A stretch of 64,000 nucleotides of DNA from Myxococcus landrumus (GCF_017301635.1 NZ_CP071091.1:6708001-6772000); one strand, 5' to 3'; positions 44,836 through 54,970 are shown, counted from the first letter of the stretch. Notes: a model not told the origin generated them from the letters alone. Numbers and translations are program-made.

Positions 44836-47787
44836 ATGCGTGTGTGGATTGTGGGGACGGTCATCGCGGGGGCACTCGTGCTCCTGCTGTGGCAGGTGCT
44901 GGGAGCGCCCTCCTCGCCCCCCATGGGAGGGACGGCCTCCGCGCCCCGGCTCGCGTCGAGCGGCGCCGTGCCCCGCACTTCCGCCCCCACGCGAGCCCAC
45001 GCCAACGGCCTGTCCATCCGAGGCACCGTGGTGGATGCGTGGGGCAAGGGCGTCGCGGGTGCGCACGTCTCCGCGTCGTCGCCCGAGGCTGGACAGACGC
45101 TGTCCGAAATCCCCTGTCCGGATGAAGCCCTTCCCCCTTGGGAAGTCGTGACGGGCGAGACGCCCCTGCGACGCAAGCTCGCCTGGTGCCTGCCCCAGAG
45201 CCAGGACATCGTCCTCGCGATGCTGCTCGCTCGCGAGGGTGAGGCGACGGTCTCCGCGGAGGCGGTGTCGGACAAGGATGGAATGTTCGTGTTGGAGGGC
45301 CTGCCCGAGGGGCCCCAAGCACTCCTGGCGCTCTCCGCGCGCGGCACGGCGATGCGACGAGGAGTCCCGGCGGGAAGCCAGGGCGTGGCGCTGACGCTGG
45401 AGAGTCCCCGGTACCTGAAGGGGCGAGCCCTCGGTGACGAGGAGCCCCTGTCAGGGGCCTCGGTGATGGTGGTGGGCCGCGAGTACACCCGGTTCTTCGA
45501 CGGCGCCACCACGGACGATGGACGCTTCCAGGTCGGCCCCCTGCCCCCTGGCAGCTATCTGGTCCTCATCTCGAAGGAGGGCTGGATTCCCGCGCTGGAG
45601 GAGCTTCCGCTCGGCGTCGAGGACGCGGAGGTGAAGCTGCGCCGACGACACCGGCTCTCCGGCCAGGTGGTGGCGAACGGCGTCCCTGTCCCCTCGGTGG
45701 AGGTCCTCGCGGCCAGCGCGAGTGCCTTGACGGGAGCACCGCCCCTTCGCACCACGAGCGATGAGCAGGGACGCTTCTCGTTCGAGCTGGGCACGGGCCA
45801 TCACACCCTCACCGCCGAGCAGGACGGACGGTACGCGCTCGCCCAGGTGAAGCTGCCCGTGTCGCCGCCCTCCAACGTGCTGCTGAAGCTGGGCGAGGCG
45901 CTCCACGCCGAGGGCACCGTGTTCAACGACGCGGGCGGCACGGTGGCGGGCGCGAAGGTGTCGCTGGAGCGTCCGGGCCATGGCGGAAAGGAGCTGTCGG
46001 TCGTCACCGATGCGAATGGCCGCTACCGCGTGGGTCCCCTCCAGCCTGCCCGGTGGACCTTCGTGCTCCAGGCCGAAGGCCACCTCGACATGCTGGAAGG
46101 AGAGGTGCTGGAGGTGAAGCCGGGCATGCGCCCCCTGGACTTCATGATGAAGCGCGCGGCCTCCATCACCGGCCGCGTCCTGGACCCCGCGGGCCGTCCC
46201 GTGCCGGGCCTCCACCTGGAATTGGAGAGGGACACGCCCGAGGAGCCCGTGGAGTACGAGCTTCAGGAGGGGACCTTCTCCGGCCGGGACGGCCGCTTCG
46301 TGCTGGATGCCTCCGAGCCCGGCGAGTACCGGGTCCTCATCCGGGAAGACCACTTCCTCCCCGCGCGCATCGCGGTGAAGGCCCCTTCCACCGGCGTGGA
46401 CATCACGTTGAGCGAGGGTGCCTCCGTGGAAGGCACGCTGACGGATGCGCGAGGCCTGCCCCTCCCCGGGTTCTACATGAGCGTGATTCCCCTGGCCGAG
46501 GAGGGCAGCGACCCGGCGAACCGGATGGAGGCCACCACGACGGACGCCCAGGGCCGATTCCACCGCAAGGGCCTGACCCCAGGGCGCTATCGCGTGCTGG
46601 CGGAGCGCGAGACGGACAGCGTGGACCAGGCGGTGTGGACAGACGTGGAGGTGACGAAGGACACGGTGGTGAAAGTGGCCCTGCGGCGCCCCGAGGAGCA
46701 TGCCCTGGAGGGCGTCGTGGTCGATGTCGAGGGCAAACCCGTCGAGCGGGTGGGCGTCCGCGCCACGTCAGTGGAGGCCCCCGGGCGACTGGAGACGAGC
46801 TGCTTCCGCAAGGACATCGTGGGGGTCCTCACGGACGCGCACGGGCGGTTCATCCTCCAGGGGCTGACTCAGGGCCGCCACACCCTCAACGCCATGCGGG
46901 TGGGTCATACCTTCCTGCCAGAGCGCTCCTCCGGCGGCACGGCGGGCGCGAATGGCCTCGAGGTGAGCGAGGAGACGCGACAGGTGCGGCTGGTGGTGAA
47001 GCGCCACTCTCACGTCCGAGGCCGGCTCATCGGCCCCGACGGCGCGCCCTTGCGCGACATCGTCATCAACGAGAACCCCGTCAAGACACGCGAGGACGGC
47101 TCCTTCTCCATCCCCAACCATGGGCAGCCGACCACCGCGCCGTTCTTCTTCACCGCGAAGAAGCTGCCCACGGTGACGCGCATGGTGCAGGGAGGCTGGG
47201 AGTCGCCGGACGTCGACCTGGGCGACATCCAGATGGAGACGGGCCGCTACATCATCGGTCAGGTGCTGTCGGCTTCGTCGGGACAGCCCGTGGGCGGCCT
47301 TCACGTCCTGGTCAACGTCGAGGGCGTCATCCCCGATGAGGAGCGGATGGCCCCCTTGGCATCCACGGCGGTGAACAGTGAAGGCCGCTTCATCCTGGGG
47401 CCGTTGGAGCCGCGTCCGCTCACCCTTGAGTTCCGCGACCGGCAGACCCGCTTCCGCACCCTGCACCTGAAGGTGGATGAAACCGAGCGGGAGGTGACGG
47501 CGCGACTGACGCCTCGAATCCGGGTGACGGCGACCGCGAAGGACCTCAAGGGCCGCCCCGTCGAGGGCCGGGTCATCAGCGTGAGTGCGGGCACCCAGAA
47601 ATCATTCCCCATGACCGACGGTGTGGCGCTCGTGGACGGCCTCGACACGGGCACCCACGAGCTTTTGCTTCACCCCCATCCACGAAGCCAGGAGCGAGGG
47701 GAGTTCGCGCCCGTGCGGCTGGTGGTACCCGCGGAGGGCGGAGACATGGCCGTCGTCTTCCAACCCGTGGAGCCGACCGCGCGGTGA
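44836..47787 (+). CDS. Large protein of repeated carboxypeptidase-regulatory-like domains, copy 1
   Basis: 983 residues: an N-terminal membrane anchor (VWIVGTVIAGALVLLLWQVL) and then about nine or ten beta-sandwich domains of the carboxypeptidase regulatory type. Each opens like GRVLDPAGRPVPGLHLE, GVVVDVEGKPVERVGV or GRLIGPDGAPLRDIVI and has a DxxGRF turn. No peptidase domain is present, so it is probably a surface or periplasmic structural or binding protein. It is a paralogue of the gene at 55028 (the same first-domain layout with two cysteines). The start has GGAG 7 bases upstream. Confidence 0.8.
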   Translation: MRVWIVGTVIAGALVLLLWQVLGAPSSPPMGGTASAPRLASSGAVPRTSAPTRAHANGLSIRGTVVDAWGKGVAGAHVSASSPEAGQTLSEIPCPDEALPPWEVVTGETPLRRKLAWCLPQSQDIVLAMLLAREGEATVSAEAVSDKDGMFVLEGLPEGPQALLALSARGTAMRRGVPAGSQGVALTLESPRYLKGRALGDEEPLSGASVMVVGREYTRFFDGATTDDGRFQVGPLPPGSYLVLISKEGWIPALEELPLGVEDAEVKLRRRHRLSGQVVANGVPVPSVEVLAASASALTGAPPLRTTSDEQGRFSFELGTGHHTLTAEQDGRYALAQVKLPVSPPSNVLLKLGEALHAEGTVFNDAGGTVAGAKVSLERPGHGGKELSVVTDANGRYRVGPLQPARWTFVLQAEGHLDMLEGEVLEVKPGMRPLDFMMKRAASITGRVLDPAGRPVPGLHLELERDTPEEPVEYELQEGTFSGRDGRFVLDASEPGEYRVLIREDHFLPARIAVKAPSTGVDITLSEGASVEGTLTDARGLPLPGFYMSVIPLAEEGSDPANRMEATTTDAQGRFHRKGLTPGRYRVLAERETDSVDQAVWTDVEVTKDTVVKVALRRPEEHALEGVVVDVEGKPVERVGVRATSVEAPGRLETSCFRKDIVGVLTDAHGRFILQGLTQGRHTLNAMRVGHTFLPERSSGGTAGANGLEVSEETRQVRLVVKRHSHVRGRLIGPDGAPLRDIVINENPVKTREDGSFSIPNHGQPTTAPFFFTAKKLPTVTRMVQGGWESPDVDLGDIQMETGRYIIGQVLSASSGQPVGGLHVLVNVEGVIPDEERMAPLASTAVNSEGRFILGPLEPRPLTLEFRDRQTRFRTLHLKVDETEREVTARLTPRIRVTATAKDLKGRPVEGRVISVSAGTQKSFPMTDGVALVDGLDTGTHELLLHPHPRSQERGEFAPVRLVVPAEGGDMAVVFQPVEPTAR

Positions 47788-47804
47788 AGCGGCGCGGAGC
47801 CGCT
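47788..47804 (+). terminator. Hairpin directly after the carboxypeptidase-domain gene
   Basis: AGCGGC / GCCGCT stem with a 5-base loop starting on the base after the stop codon. No T-run follows; a candidate only. Confidence 0.35.
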
Positions 47805-47979
47805 GCGGGGCGACAGGTCCACCCCGCTGGGTAGCGCCCTGTCACGCACGCGACAGCGACTCTGGTGACGGCTCGACGCGGCCCCATCGGCGGGGCATGC
47901 ATGTGTCGGGCAGCGCGCGGTCGCTGCGGGCTGGCATACAAGCGCGGAGCCGTGCATCAGGTACGGTGCGAGCCCCGCC

Positions 47980-49233
47980 ATGCACTTCAAGTTCGTCCAC
48001 GCCGCCGACCTGCACCTGGACACTCCCTTCCGAGGCGTGGCCGCACAAGGCCCCCTGCTGACGCGTTTCCAGGAGTCCACCTTCCGCGCCTTGTCGCGCA
48101 TCGTCGACCTGTGTCTGCGCGAGCGCGTCGCCTTCCTGCTGCTGGCCGGGGACTTGTTCGAGGTGAAGGACCGCTCGGTGCGCGCGCGGCTGGCGCTGCG
48201 GCGCGAGCTGGGCCGGCTGCATGACGCGGGCATCGGCAGCTTCATCGTCCACGGCAATCATGATCCACTGAGCGGCGACACGGGGACGCTGGGGCTGCCC
48301 TCGTCGGTGAAGGTGTTCGGCCCGGACTGGGAAGAGGCGGAGGTGCGGCGCGAGGGCCACCGGCTGTGCCGCGTGCAGGGCATCTCCTATCCCGACGTGG
48401 AGGTGCGCGACGACTTGTCCGCGCGCTTCCGCCGCACGAGCAATGACTTCAGCGTGGGCCTGCTGCACGCCAACCTGGGCGGCGCGGAGGGGCACGCCAA
48501 CTACGCGCCGTGCACGCCCGCGGGGCTGGACTCGCGCGGCCTGGACTACTGGGCGCTGGGGCACGTGCACACGCGCGGCGAGGTGGTGCTGCCCGGCGGT
48601 GGCCTCGCGGTGTACCCGGGCAATCCCCAGGGCCGGCATGTGCTGGAGACGGGGGAGCGAGGCTGCGTGCTGGTGGAGGTGGAGGACGGCGGCATGCGCC
48701 GGCGCTTCGTGCCGGTGGACACGGTGCGCTGGCATCGGCTGGAGGTGCCGCTGACGGGCGTGGGCACGCTGGACGGCCTCCTGGGCCTGGCGGGTGAGGT
48801 GGTGGAGGCGGCGTGTGCTCGCGAGCTGGAAGGCCATGCGGTGCGCCTGGTGCTCACGGGCCGCGGCCCGCTGCACCGCGAGCTCGCGCGGCAGGGTGCG
48901 CGGGCTCAGTTGGAGGCGGACCTGCGCGCGCGGCTGGCGTCGGTCCACCCGCCGGTGTTGCTGGAGTCGTTGCGGGACGTGAGCCGCCCGGAGCTGGACT
49001 GGGAGTCGCTCCAGGCGGAGGGAGGCTTCGCGCGCACGTTGCTGGAGGAGGCGCGTGCGCTGGAAGCGGACCCGGAGGCCCTCGCGCGGCTGTGGGAAGA
49101 GGAAGCGCTGGGGAGCCTGGGACAGCGGCTGAAGCGCCTGGGCGTGGACGTGTTGGAAGCGCCGAGGAAGGAGTGGGTGACTCGCGCGAGCCAGTTGGGC
49201 GTCGAGGCACTTCACGAAGAGGAGGGCGCATGA
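47980..49233 (+). CDS. SbcD/YhaO-type metallophosphoesterase
   Basis: 417-residue calcineurin-like nuclease subunit. Metal-binding motifs are D10-x-H12 (HAADLHLD), GDLFE, HGNHDP, HANLGG and GHVHT. It should form an exonuclease/endonuclease complex with the ATPase encoded next (4-base ATGA overlap) to process DNA ends. The size and the partner type match the YhaO/YhaN branch more than E. coli SbcCD. The start is the ATG before HFKFVHAADLHLD. Confidence 0.9.
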   Translation: MHFKFVHAADLHLDTPFRGVAAQGPLLTRFQESTFRALSRIVDLCLRERVAFLLLAGDLFEVKDRSVRARLALRRELGRLHDAGIGSFIVHGNHDPLSGDTGTLGLPSSVKVFGPDWEEAEVRREGHRLCRVQGISYPDVEVRDDLSARFRRTSNDFSVGLLHANLGGAEGHANYAPCTPAGLDSRGLDYWALGHVHTRGEVVLPGGGLAVYPGNPQGRHVLETGERGCVLVEVEDGGMRRRFVPVDTVRWHRLEVPLTGVGTLDGLLGLAGEVVEAACARELEGHAVRLVLTGRGPLHRELARQGARAQLEADLRARLASVHPPVLLESLRDVSRPELDWESLQAEGGFARTLLEEARALEADPEALARLWEEEALGSLGQRLKRLGVDVLEAPRKEWVTRASQLGVEALHEEEGA

Positions 49234-52200
49234 AGCCAGGGCTTCGCATCGACTCGCTGCGCGTGCGGCGGTTCGGACACTTCTCGGACTACGCGCTGGA
49301 GCTGGGGCCCGGGCTGCATCTGCTGTACGGCCCCAACGAGGCGGGCAAGAGCACGCTCCTGGCGTTCCTGCGCGCCATGCTGTTCGGCTTCGAGAAGCGA
49401 GGACATCCCGAGCGCTATGCGCCTCCCGATGAGGACACGTCCTCGGGAGGAGAGCTCCGGCTGCTCACCGCGACGGGGGCGCTGACGGTGCGGCGCATGG
49501 CGACGGCGCGAGGGCGGAAGTCCGAGAGCGTGACGGTGCTGGGGCCGCAGGGAGAGCCGCTGTCCGAGGAGCGGCTGAAGGAGGCGCGGGGCCACGTCAC
49601 GCGGGAGCTGTTCTTCGACGTCTTCGCCTTCCGGCTGGAGGAGCTGGCGGGCTTCGAGCAGCTCACCGAGGAGCGCGGCGCCTCCGAGGCGCTGGTGGCC
49701 GCGAGCATGCGCGGGGCTCGGCGTCTTCCCGAGGCGATGGCGTTGCTGCGCAAGAACGCGGAGCTGCTCTACAAGCCAGCCGGGGTGAACCCCGAGCTGA
49801 ACGTGAAGCTGCGCGAGTTGGAGGAGGTGCAGGAGAAGCTTCGCCAGGAGGGCAACCGGCCCGCGCTCTACTTCGCGATGCGCGACAAGCAGGAGGCCCT
49901 GGGCGTCGAGTCGCGCGCACTGGAGGCTCGCGGCCAGGAGGAGCGCCGGGAGCTGGAGCGACTGGAGCGGCTGGAGTCCGCGCTGGGCGACGTGACGGCG
50001 CTGGCGGCGGCTCGCGCGGAGCTGGAGACGCTGCCCATCCTGGGGGCATTCCCCGAGGGCGGTGAGGCCCGGCTGGAGGATGTGCTGCATCGCAGCCGGG
50101 GCTATCGCGCGGAGGTGGCGCGACTCGCGGAGCGGCTGGCCTCCACGGAGTCGGAGCTGGAGCGGCTGTCCGTGGCCTCCCCGGTGCGAGGACGGGAAGA
50201 GGCGTCGCGAGCGGCGGTGGCCGCGTTCTCGGAGCGCTCGGAGCTGCTTCGCGCGTTGCCCGCGCGGAGGGCCGCGCTCGGGATGAAGCGGCGGCAGGTG
50301 GAGGCCGCGCTGGAGGAGCTGGGGCTCGACGTGGATGGGCCCCGGCTGCTCGCGCTGGACTTGAGCGCGGGTGCTCGCGCGGGATTGGAGTCCCTGGCCT
50401 CGCGGCTGGAGGTGGAGGAGCTGGGGCGGAGGGAGGCGGGGAGCGCGCTGGGGCGGGCCCGCCTGGAGCGGGAGCGCATGGACGATGCGCTCATGCGCAT
50501 GGAGGTGGAGCTCGCGGGGCTTCCGGAGGCGCGGCCCGCGCAGGTGCGGCATCAGCAGGCGGGACTGTCGCGGATGCGCGGCGTGCGCGCGGACCTGGAG
50601 CGGCTGGGAGAGCAGAAGGAGGAGGCGCGGAGGCGACTGGAGGGCTTGCGAGGGCAGGAGGTCGAGCCCGCGACGCCAGCCGGGGTGATTCCGCTGTGGT
50701 GGGTACCCGTGGCCGCCCTCGTGGCGGTGGCGCTCGCGGTGGGAGCGTGGTGGCTGGGTGGGTTCGTCGCGGGAGGACTGGGGCTGGGAGGCGGACTCGT
50801 GCTGACGGGCCTGCTGGAGCTGGCCCGGCGCAGGGTGGAGGCGGCGCGAGACACGGAGCGCGGCACCCGCGAGGCTCGGCAGTCGGAGCGTCGGCAGGAC
50901 GAGGAGCGGCAGCGCGCGGCGCTCGCGGGGCTGGCGGCGCGTGAGGAGTTGCTGCATCGGGAGCTGCTCGCCTCCGCCATCGAGGCGGGGCTCACGCCCG
51001 CGGCGACCCTGGCGGACATGACGGCGCGCGAGAGCGTGCTCGCCGAGGCCCTGGAGAAGGCCGCGCGGCGCGAGGCCCTCGTGCGGGAGCGGGATGCGCT
51101 GCGGGCCTCGCATGACGTGGCCTTGCGTGAGGAGCGGCACGCGGATGAAACACGGCGAGGACATGAGACACGGCACGCCTCGCTCACGTCCGAGCTGACG
51201 GCCTGTCTGTCTTCACGCTGTTTCCCCCCGGGCCTTCCGCCGCAAGCGGCCCTGGCCTTGTGGCGGGATGCCTCGGCGCTGCGGCAGCGCTGGCAGGACG
51301 TGGGAGCGGAGGAGGCCGCGCTCGTCGTCGACGAGGACGCCTGCGAGGGGGTCATCACCCGGCTGCGCACGCTCGCCGCGGAGCTGTTCCCAGGGACGGA
51401 GCTTCCCCTCGACGGAGGAAGTCCTCCCCCGCAACGTGCGCTGGGAAACGGCCCGCGCCTCTCTCGGTCCTCGCCCGAGGTGGAGTCGCTGGCCCTGCGC
51501 GTGAGCTCCGCGTTGGACGCGGCCCGGGAGCAGGAGGCGGAGCGGCGCACCGTGGTGGAGCGTCACCGGGAGCTGCGCGAGGAGAAGGCGCGGCTCGACG
51601 AGCTGTCTCGCGCGGAAGAAGCCGCCCTCGCCTCCCTGCTCGCCGAAGGGGGAGGAGGCGACGAGGAGAGCTTCCGCCGGCACGCTCGCCAGGCCCGCCG
51701 CGCCACCGAGCTCACCCACCATGCGCGAGAGCTGGCGCATCGCATCGAGGCCCGCACGGGCCTCTCCGATACGGAGGCCCGAGAGTCCCTGCGGGCGCTG
51801 GGCGGCGAAGCGGGCCTGCGGGTGTCCCTGGAGCAACTCCGCGCCAGCCACACCCAGGCCCAGGCGAAGGCCAGGGAGCTGCTCACCGAGCAGGGCGCCA
51901 CCGGCAATCAGCTCGAGCAGTGGGAGAACGACGACCTGCTCGCCCGCCTGCGAATCCAGGAGGAGACGCTGCGCGCGAAGGTGGCGGAGCTGGCCACGCG
52001 TTACGCGGAGGACAAGCTCGCCCTCGCGCTCCTGGGGCAGGCCCGGCGCCGCTTCGAGGAGGAGCAACAACCCCGTGTCGTGCAGCTCGCCTCCGAACAC
52101 TTCACGCTGTTGACCGCGGGCCGCTACCGCCGCGTGTTCATCCCCGCGGGTGACGAGCGCGAGCTGCGCGTGAGCGACGGCCAGCGGGACTGGACCGCGG

Positions 52201-52493
52201 CCCAGCTCTCACGCGGCACCCGGGAGCAGCTCTACCTGGCCTTCCGCCTGGCGGTGGTGCGCGACTTTTCGGAGACCCGGGGAGCGCTGCCGCTCATCGT
52301 GGATGACGTGCTGGTGAACTTCGACCCCTTGCGAGCCCGGGCCGCCATCCACTTGCTTGCCCAGCTCTCCGAGCACCAGCAAGTGATTGCCTTCACCTGT
52401 CACCCGTGGCTGCGAGCACTGTTCGAGGCGGAGGGCGCGCGCCTGCAACATCTGGAGACGCGCGATACACCTTCCGCGCTCCGCGCGGGCTGA
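49230..52493 (+). CDS. SbcC/YhaN-type ATPase with long coiled coil and central membrane segments
   Basis: 1087 residues. Walker A GPNEAGKST at 34-42 begins the ATPase head; two long coiled-coil arms follow, then the second half-head with signature QLSRGTREQLYLAFRLAVV, Walker B LPLIVDDVLVNFD and the final histidine in FTCHPW. In the middle (about 486-532) there are two hydrophobic stretches (VPVAALVAVALAVGAWWLGG and GLGLGGGLVLTGLLEL) where SbcC has a zinc hook. YhaN-type proteins also carry membrane segments there. The complex may therefore be membrane-tethered. Confidence 0.9.
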   Translation: MKPGLRIDSLRVRRFGHFSDYALELGPGLHLLYGPNEAGKSTLLAFLRAMLFGFEKRGHPERYAPPDEDTSSGGELRLLTATGALTVRRMATARGRKSESVTVLGPQGEPLSEERLKEARGHVTRELFFDVFAFRLEELAGFEQLTEERGASEALVAASMRGARRLPEAMALLRKNAELLYKPAGVNPELNVKLRELEEVQEKLRQEGNRPALYFAMRDKQEALGVESRALEARGQEERRELERLERLESALGDVTALAAARAELETLPILGAFPEGGEARLEDVLHRSRGYRAEVARLAERLASTESELERLSVASPVRGREEASRAAVAAFSERSELLRALPARRAALGMKRRQVEAALEELGLDVDGPRLLALDLSAGARAGLESLASRLEVEELGRREAGSALGRARLERERMDDALMRMEVELAGLPEARPAQVRHQQAGLSRMRGVRADLERLGEQKEEARRRLEGLRGQEVEPATPAGVIPLWWVPVAALVAVALAVGAWWLGGFVAGGLGLGGGLVLTGLLELARRRVEAARDTERGTREARQSERRQDEERQRAALAGLAAREELLHRELLASAIEAGLTPAATLADMTARESVLAEALEKAARREALVRERDALRASHDVALREERHADETRRGHETRHASLTSELTACLSSRCFPPGLPPQAALALWRDASALRQRWQDVGAEEAALVVDEDACEGVITRLRTLAAELFPGTELPLDGGSPPPQRALGNGPRLSRSSPEVESLALRVSSALDAAREQEAERRTVVERHRELREEKARLDELSRAEEAALASLLAEGGGGDEESFRRHARQARRATELTHHARELAHRIEARTGLSDTEARESLRALGGEAGLRVSLEQLRASHTQAQAKARELLTEQGATGNQLEQWENDDLLARLRIQEETLRAKVAELATRYAEDKLALALLGQARRRFEEEQQPRVVQLASEHFTLLTAGRYRRVFIPAGDERELRVSDGQRDWTAAQLSRGTREQLYLAFRLAVVRDFSETRGALPLIVDDVLVNFDPLRARAAIHLLAQLSEHQQVIAFTCHPWLRALFEAEGARLQHLETRDTPSALRAG

Positions 52494-52685
52494 GAGACAC
52501 GCGATAGACCTTGGTACAAGGGCTCGCATGTTCGTACAAGGTTTCACGTCAATCTCAAACGCGTTCGCATTCCCCGGAGACGTGGTGGGCGTTGAGGACT
52601 CGGCATCCTCGAGCCGGGGGACTCACGTCCTCTGAGAAGCCTGGACATATCGGCGACCGGCTCGCGCGGCTCCACCGCGCGCGGA

Positions 52686-54170
52686 ATGGAGCATCGCCCC
52701 ATCATGTCCCGTATCACGAGTACCGAGGTCGTCATCCCCCAGTCCCTCTCCGCCGAAGCCCGGCGGCGACTGACGGACGCGCTCTACGCCGTGCATCAAG
52801 AAATCTTCGACGGCGTGGAGCGGGAGTGTTTCGCACGCTACGTGGTGGACTCCTCCGCCGAGCACACCTGGATTCAGCTCCACCGCAACGAAGCCGGCTT
52901 GCTGGTCGGCTACTTCGCCCTGCATGTCTTTGAGAAAAAGCTCGACGGTGTCACCACCGCCGTGTTTCGCGCGGAGGCGGGCTCGCTGCGAGCATATCGG
53001 GGCAGCAACCTCAGTCCCCGGCTGGCGTTGTCCCTGGTGCTGAAATACCTGCTGCGTCACCCGGGCCGTCCGGCGTACTACCTGGGCGCGCTGGTCCACC
53101 CCTCCAGCTATGCCTTGCTCACGAAATATTGCGGCGAGGTGTGGCCCCGGCGCGAATGCCCCCTGCCCGCGGGGCTGCGCGACTTCATCGACGAGCTGGG
53201 CACCGCGTTCGGCCTGGCACGCGTGGGCCCGGACACCCCGCTGCTGCGGCAGGTGGGCTGGCGCACGCGAGACTCCGAGGCGGAGCGGGACTACTGGCGC
53301 CAGTGTGACAAGCCCTCCGCGCGCTTCTTCCTGGAGGCCAATCCCGGCTACACGCAAGGCCACGGGCTGTTGACGCTGGTCCCCATCACGCTGGCCAACA
53401 TCCTGAGCATCCTGCGCGTCATGTGCGGCCGCTTCCTCCAGAGCCCCATGGACGCGGCCATGGCGCTCGCCTACCTCCTTCCGGGCGGCGCGCGGCTGCT
53501 CCGCGCGACGGTGGCCCGACAGCTCAAGTCCTCCCCGCTGTTCGCCCACTTCGCGCCCTCGGTGCTGAAGGCCCTGGCCGCGCGGGCCCAGGTGCGGGCA
53601 CTGCCTCCGGGCCACTACGTCTTCCGGCAGAGCGACGTGAGCGATGAGCTGTACCTGCTCGCGCGCGGCGCCGCCTACGTGCTCGCGGGAACGGGCCCAC
53701 GGGAGGAGGTGGTGAACCAGCTCGGCAGCGGCACCGTGTTCGGAGAAATCTCCGCGTTCGCGGGCGGGCGGCACTGCACGTCGGTGCGCACGGCGTCCGC
53801 GTCCACGGTGGTGCGGATTCCCGGCGCCGCGCTGCGCCCGCTGCTGGAGTCGGACGCGGGCCTGCGCAAGAACGTGTGGGGCACCCTCACGGAGCGGCAC
53901 TTCGATGACTTGATTCGCGCCCAGCGCCGCTACGCGCACCTGGGCCGCAAGGAGCGGCGGGCCTGGCTGTCGCGTGGCGTGGAGCGCGAGCTGGCCGCGG
54001 GACAGGAGCTGCTGCTGGAGCCGGGTTGCCATCTGTTCATGGTTTCCGGTGCGGTGGAGTTGTCACACGTCACACCTCGGCTCGTGGCGCGAGGCGCCCT
54101 GTTCCTCGAGGTGGAGCGCCACCTGCCGCTGGTGGCCCGCGAGGACACGCGCGTCGTTGTGTTGCCCTGA
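52686..54170 (+). CDS. Cyclic-nucleotide-binding-domain protein with N-terminal GNAT-like domain
   Basis: 494 residues. The N-terminal part (about 10-160) has the pattern of a GNAT acetyltransferase fold (GLLVGYFALHVFE, AGSLRAYRGSNL). A middle helical region follows, then a cyclic-nucleotide-binding domain (about 290-400: LPPGHYVFRQSDVSDELYLL, GSGTVFGEISAFAGG). The C-terminal part has no helix-turn-helix that could be recognised, so it is not a simple CRP regulator. The combination resembles acetyltransferases regulated by cAMP, with the order of domains reversed. The start may be the ATG at 52704. Confidence 0.7.
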   Translation: MEHRPIMSRITSTEVVIPQSLSAEARRRLTDALYAVHQEIFDGVERECFARYVVDSSAEHTWIQLHRNEAGLLVGYFALHVFEKKLDGVTTAVFRAEAGSLRAYRGSNLSPRLALSLVLKYLLRHPGRPAYYLGALVHPSSYALLTKYCGEVWPRRECPLPAGLRDFIDELGTAFGLARVGPDTPLLRQVGWRTRDSEAERDYWRQCDKPSARFFLEANPGYTQGHGLLTLVPITLANILSILRVMCGRFLQSPMDAAMALAYLLPGGARLLRATVARQLKSSPLFAHFAPSVLKALAARAQVRALPPGHYVFRQSDVSDELYLLARGAAYVLAGTGPREEVVNQLGSGTVFGEISAFAGGRHCTSVRTASASTVVRIPGAALRPLLESDAGLRKNVWGTLTERHFDDLIRAQRRYAHLGRKERRAWLSRGVERELAAGQELLLEPGCHLFMVSGAVELSHVTPRLVARGALFLEVERHLPLVAREDTRVVVLP

Positions 54171-54283
54171 TTCGCCACGCGTCCAAGTCCCTTCCCCGGC
54201 GAACATGGGCCTGTGGCACACTGCGCGCCATTCGACTCCTGTTCTCCATCGTCTTCTGGACGTTCCTCGGAATCTCCAGCCTG

Positions 54284-54970
54284 GTGCTCTTCCTCTGCGC
54301 CGTCGTGGTCTGGGCCCTCACCACGCCGTTCGACAGGAACGGGCGGGTGCTGCACCTGTATTCGTGCTTCTGGGCGCAGCTCTACTTCTACGTGAACCCC
54401 TTCTGGCACCTGAAGGTGGACGGCCGTGAGCACCTGCCCTGGCGCGGCCCCGCGGTGCTCGTGTCCAACCATGAGTCGCTGGGCGACATCCTGGTCCTCT
54501 TCGGGCTCTATCGCCCCTTCAAGTGGGTCTCCAAGGCCGCCAACTTCAACCTGCCGCTCATCGGCTGGAACATGCGGCTCAACCGCTACGTGCCGCTGGT
54601 GCGAGGGGACAAGGAGAGCATCATCCAGATGATGGAGCAGAGCGAGCGCTGGCTCGCGCGCGGCGTTCCCGTCCTCCTGTTTCCGGAGGGCACGCGCTCC
54701 GCGGACGGACAGCTCAAGCCCTTCAAGGACGGCGCCTTCGCCCTGGCCTTGAAGATGCGCTGCCCCATCATCCCCATCGTGCTCACGGGCACCGCCCGCA
54801 CCCTGCCCAAGCATGGCCTGGTGCTGGAGACGTCCGCGCACTGCCACGTCCAGGTCATGCCGCCGGTCGACTCGACGGGCTTCCAGGATGTGGCCACCCT
54901 GCGAGAGCACATCCGGGACCTCATCGTCGCGGAGAAGGCCCGCCTGGAGGCGCCTCCCGCCAGCGCCTGA
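54284..54970 (+). CDS. Lysophospholipid acyltransferase (PlsC family), start uncertain
   Basis: Makes phosphatidic acid or a related lipid at the inner membrane. Motifs are NHESLGD (H-x4-D, catalytic) and FPEGTRS (glycerophosphate binding). The homologous membrane segment (IRLLFSIVFWTFLGISSLV) starts about 58 bases before the first canonical in-frame start outside the preceding gene (GTG 54284). The true start may be a non-standard codon near 54223 (CTG or ATT), or the TTG at 54026 that lies inside the cyclic-nucleotide gene. From the GTG it would be 228 residues, a little short for the family. Confidence 0.8.
   Translation: MLFLCAVVVWALTTPFDRNGRVLHLYSCFWAQLYFYVNPFWHLKVDGREHLPWRGPAVLVSNHESLGDILVLFGLYRPFKWVSKAANFNLPLIGWNMRLNRYVPLVRGDKESIIQMMEQSERWLARGVPVLLFPEGTRSADGQLKPFKDGAFALALKMRCPIIPIVLTGTARTLPKHGLVLETSAHCHVQVMPPVDSTGFQDVATLREHIRDLIVAEKARLEAPPASA

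Noticed and set aside
52494..52685. Possible RNA or small gene with repeated GTACAAGG and GAGGAC / GTCCTC arms
   Set aside because: The repeats are short and the arms are separated by more than 20 bases; chance is likely.
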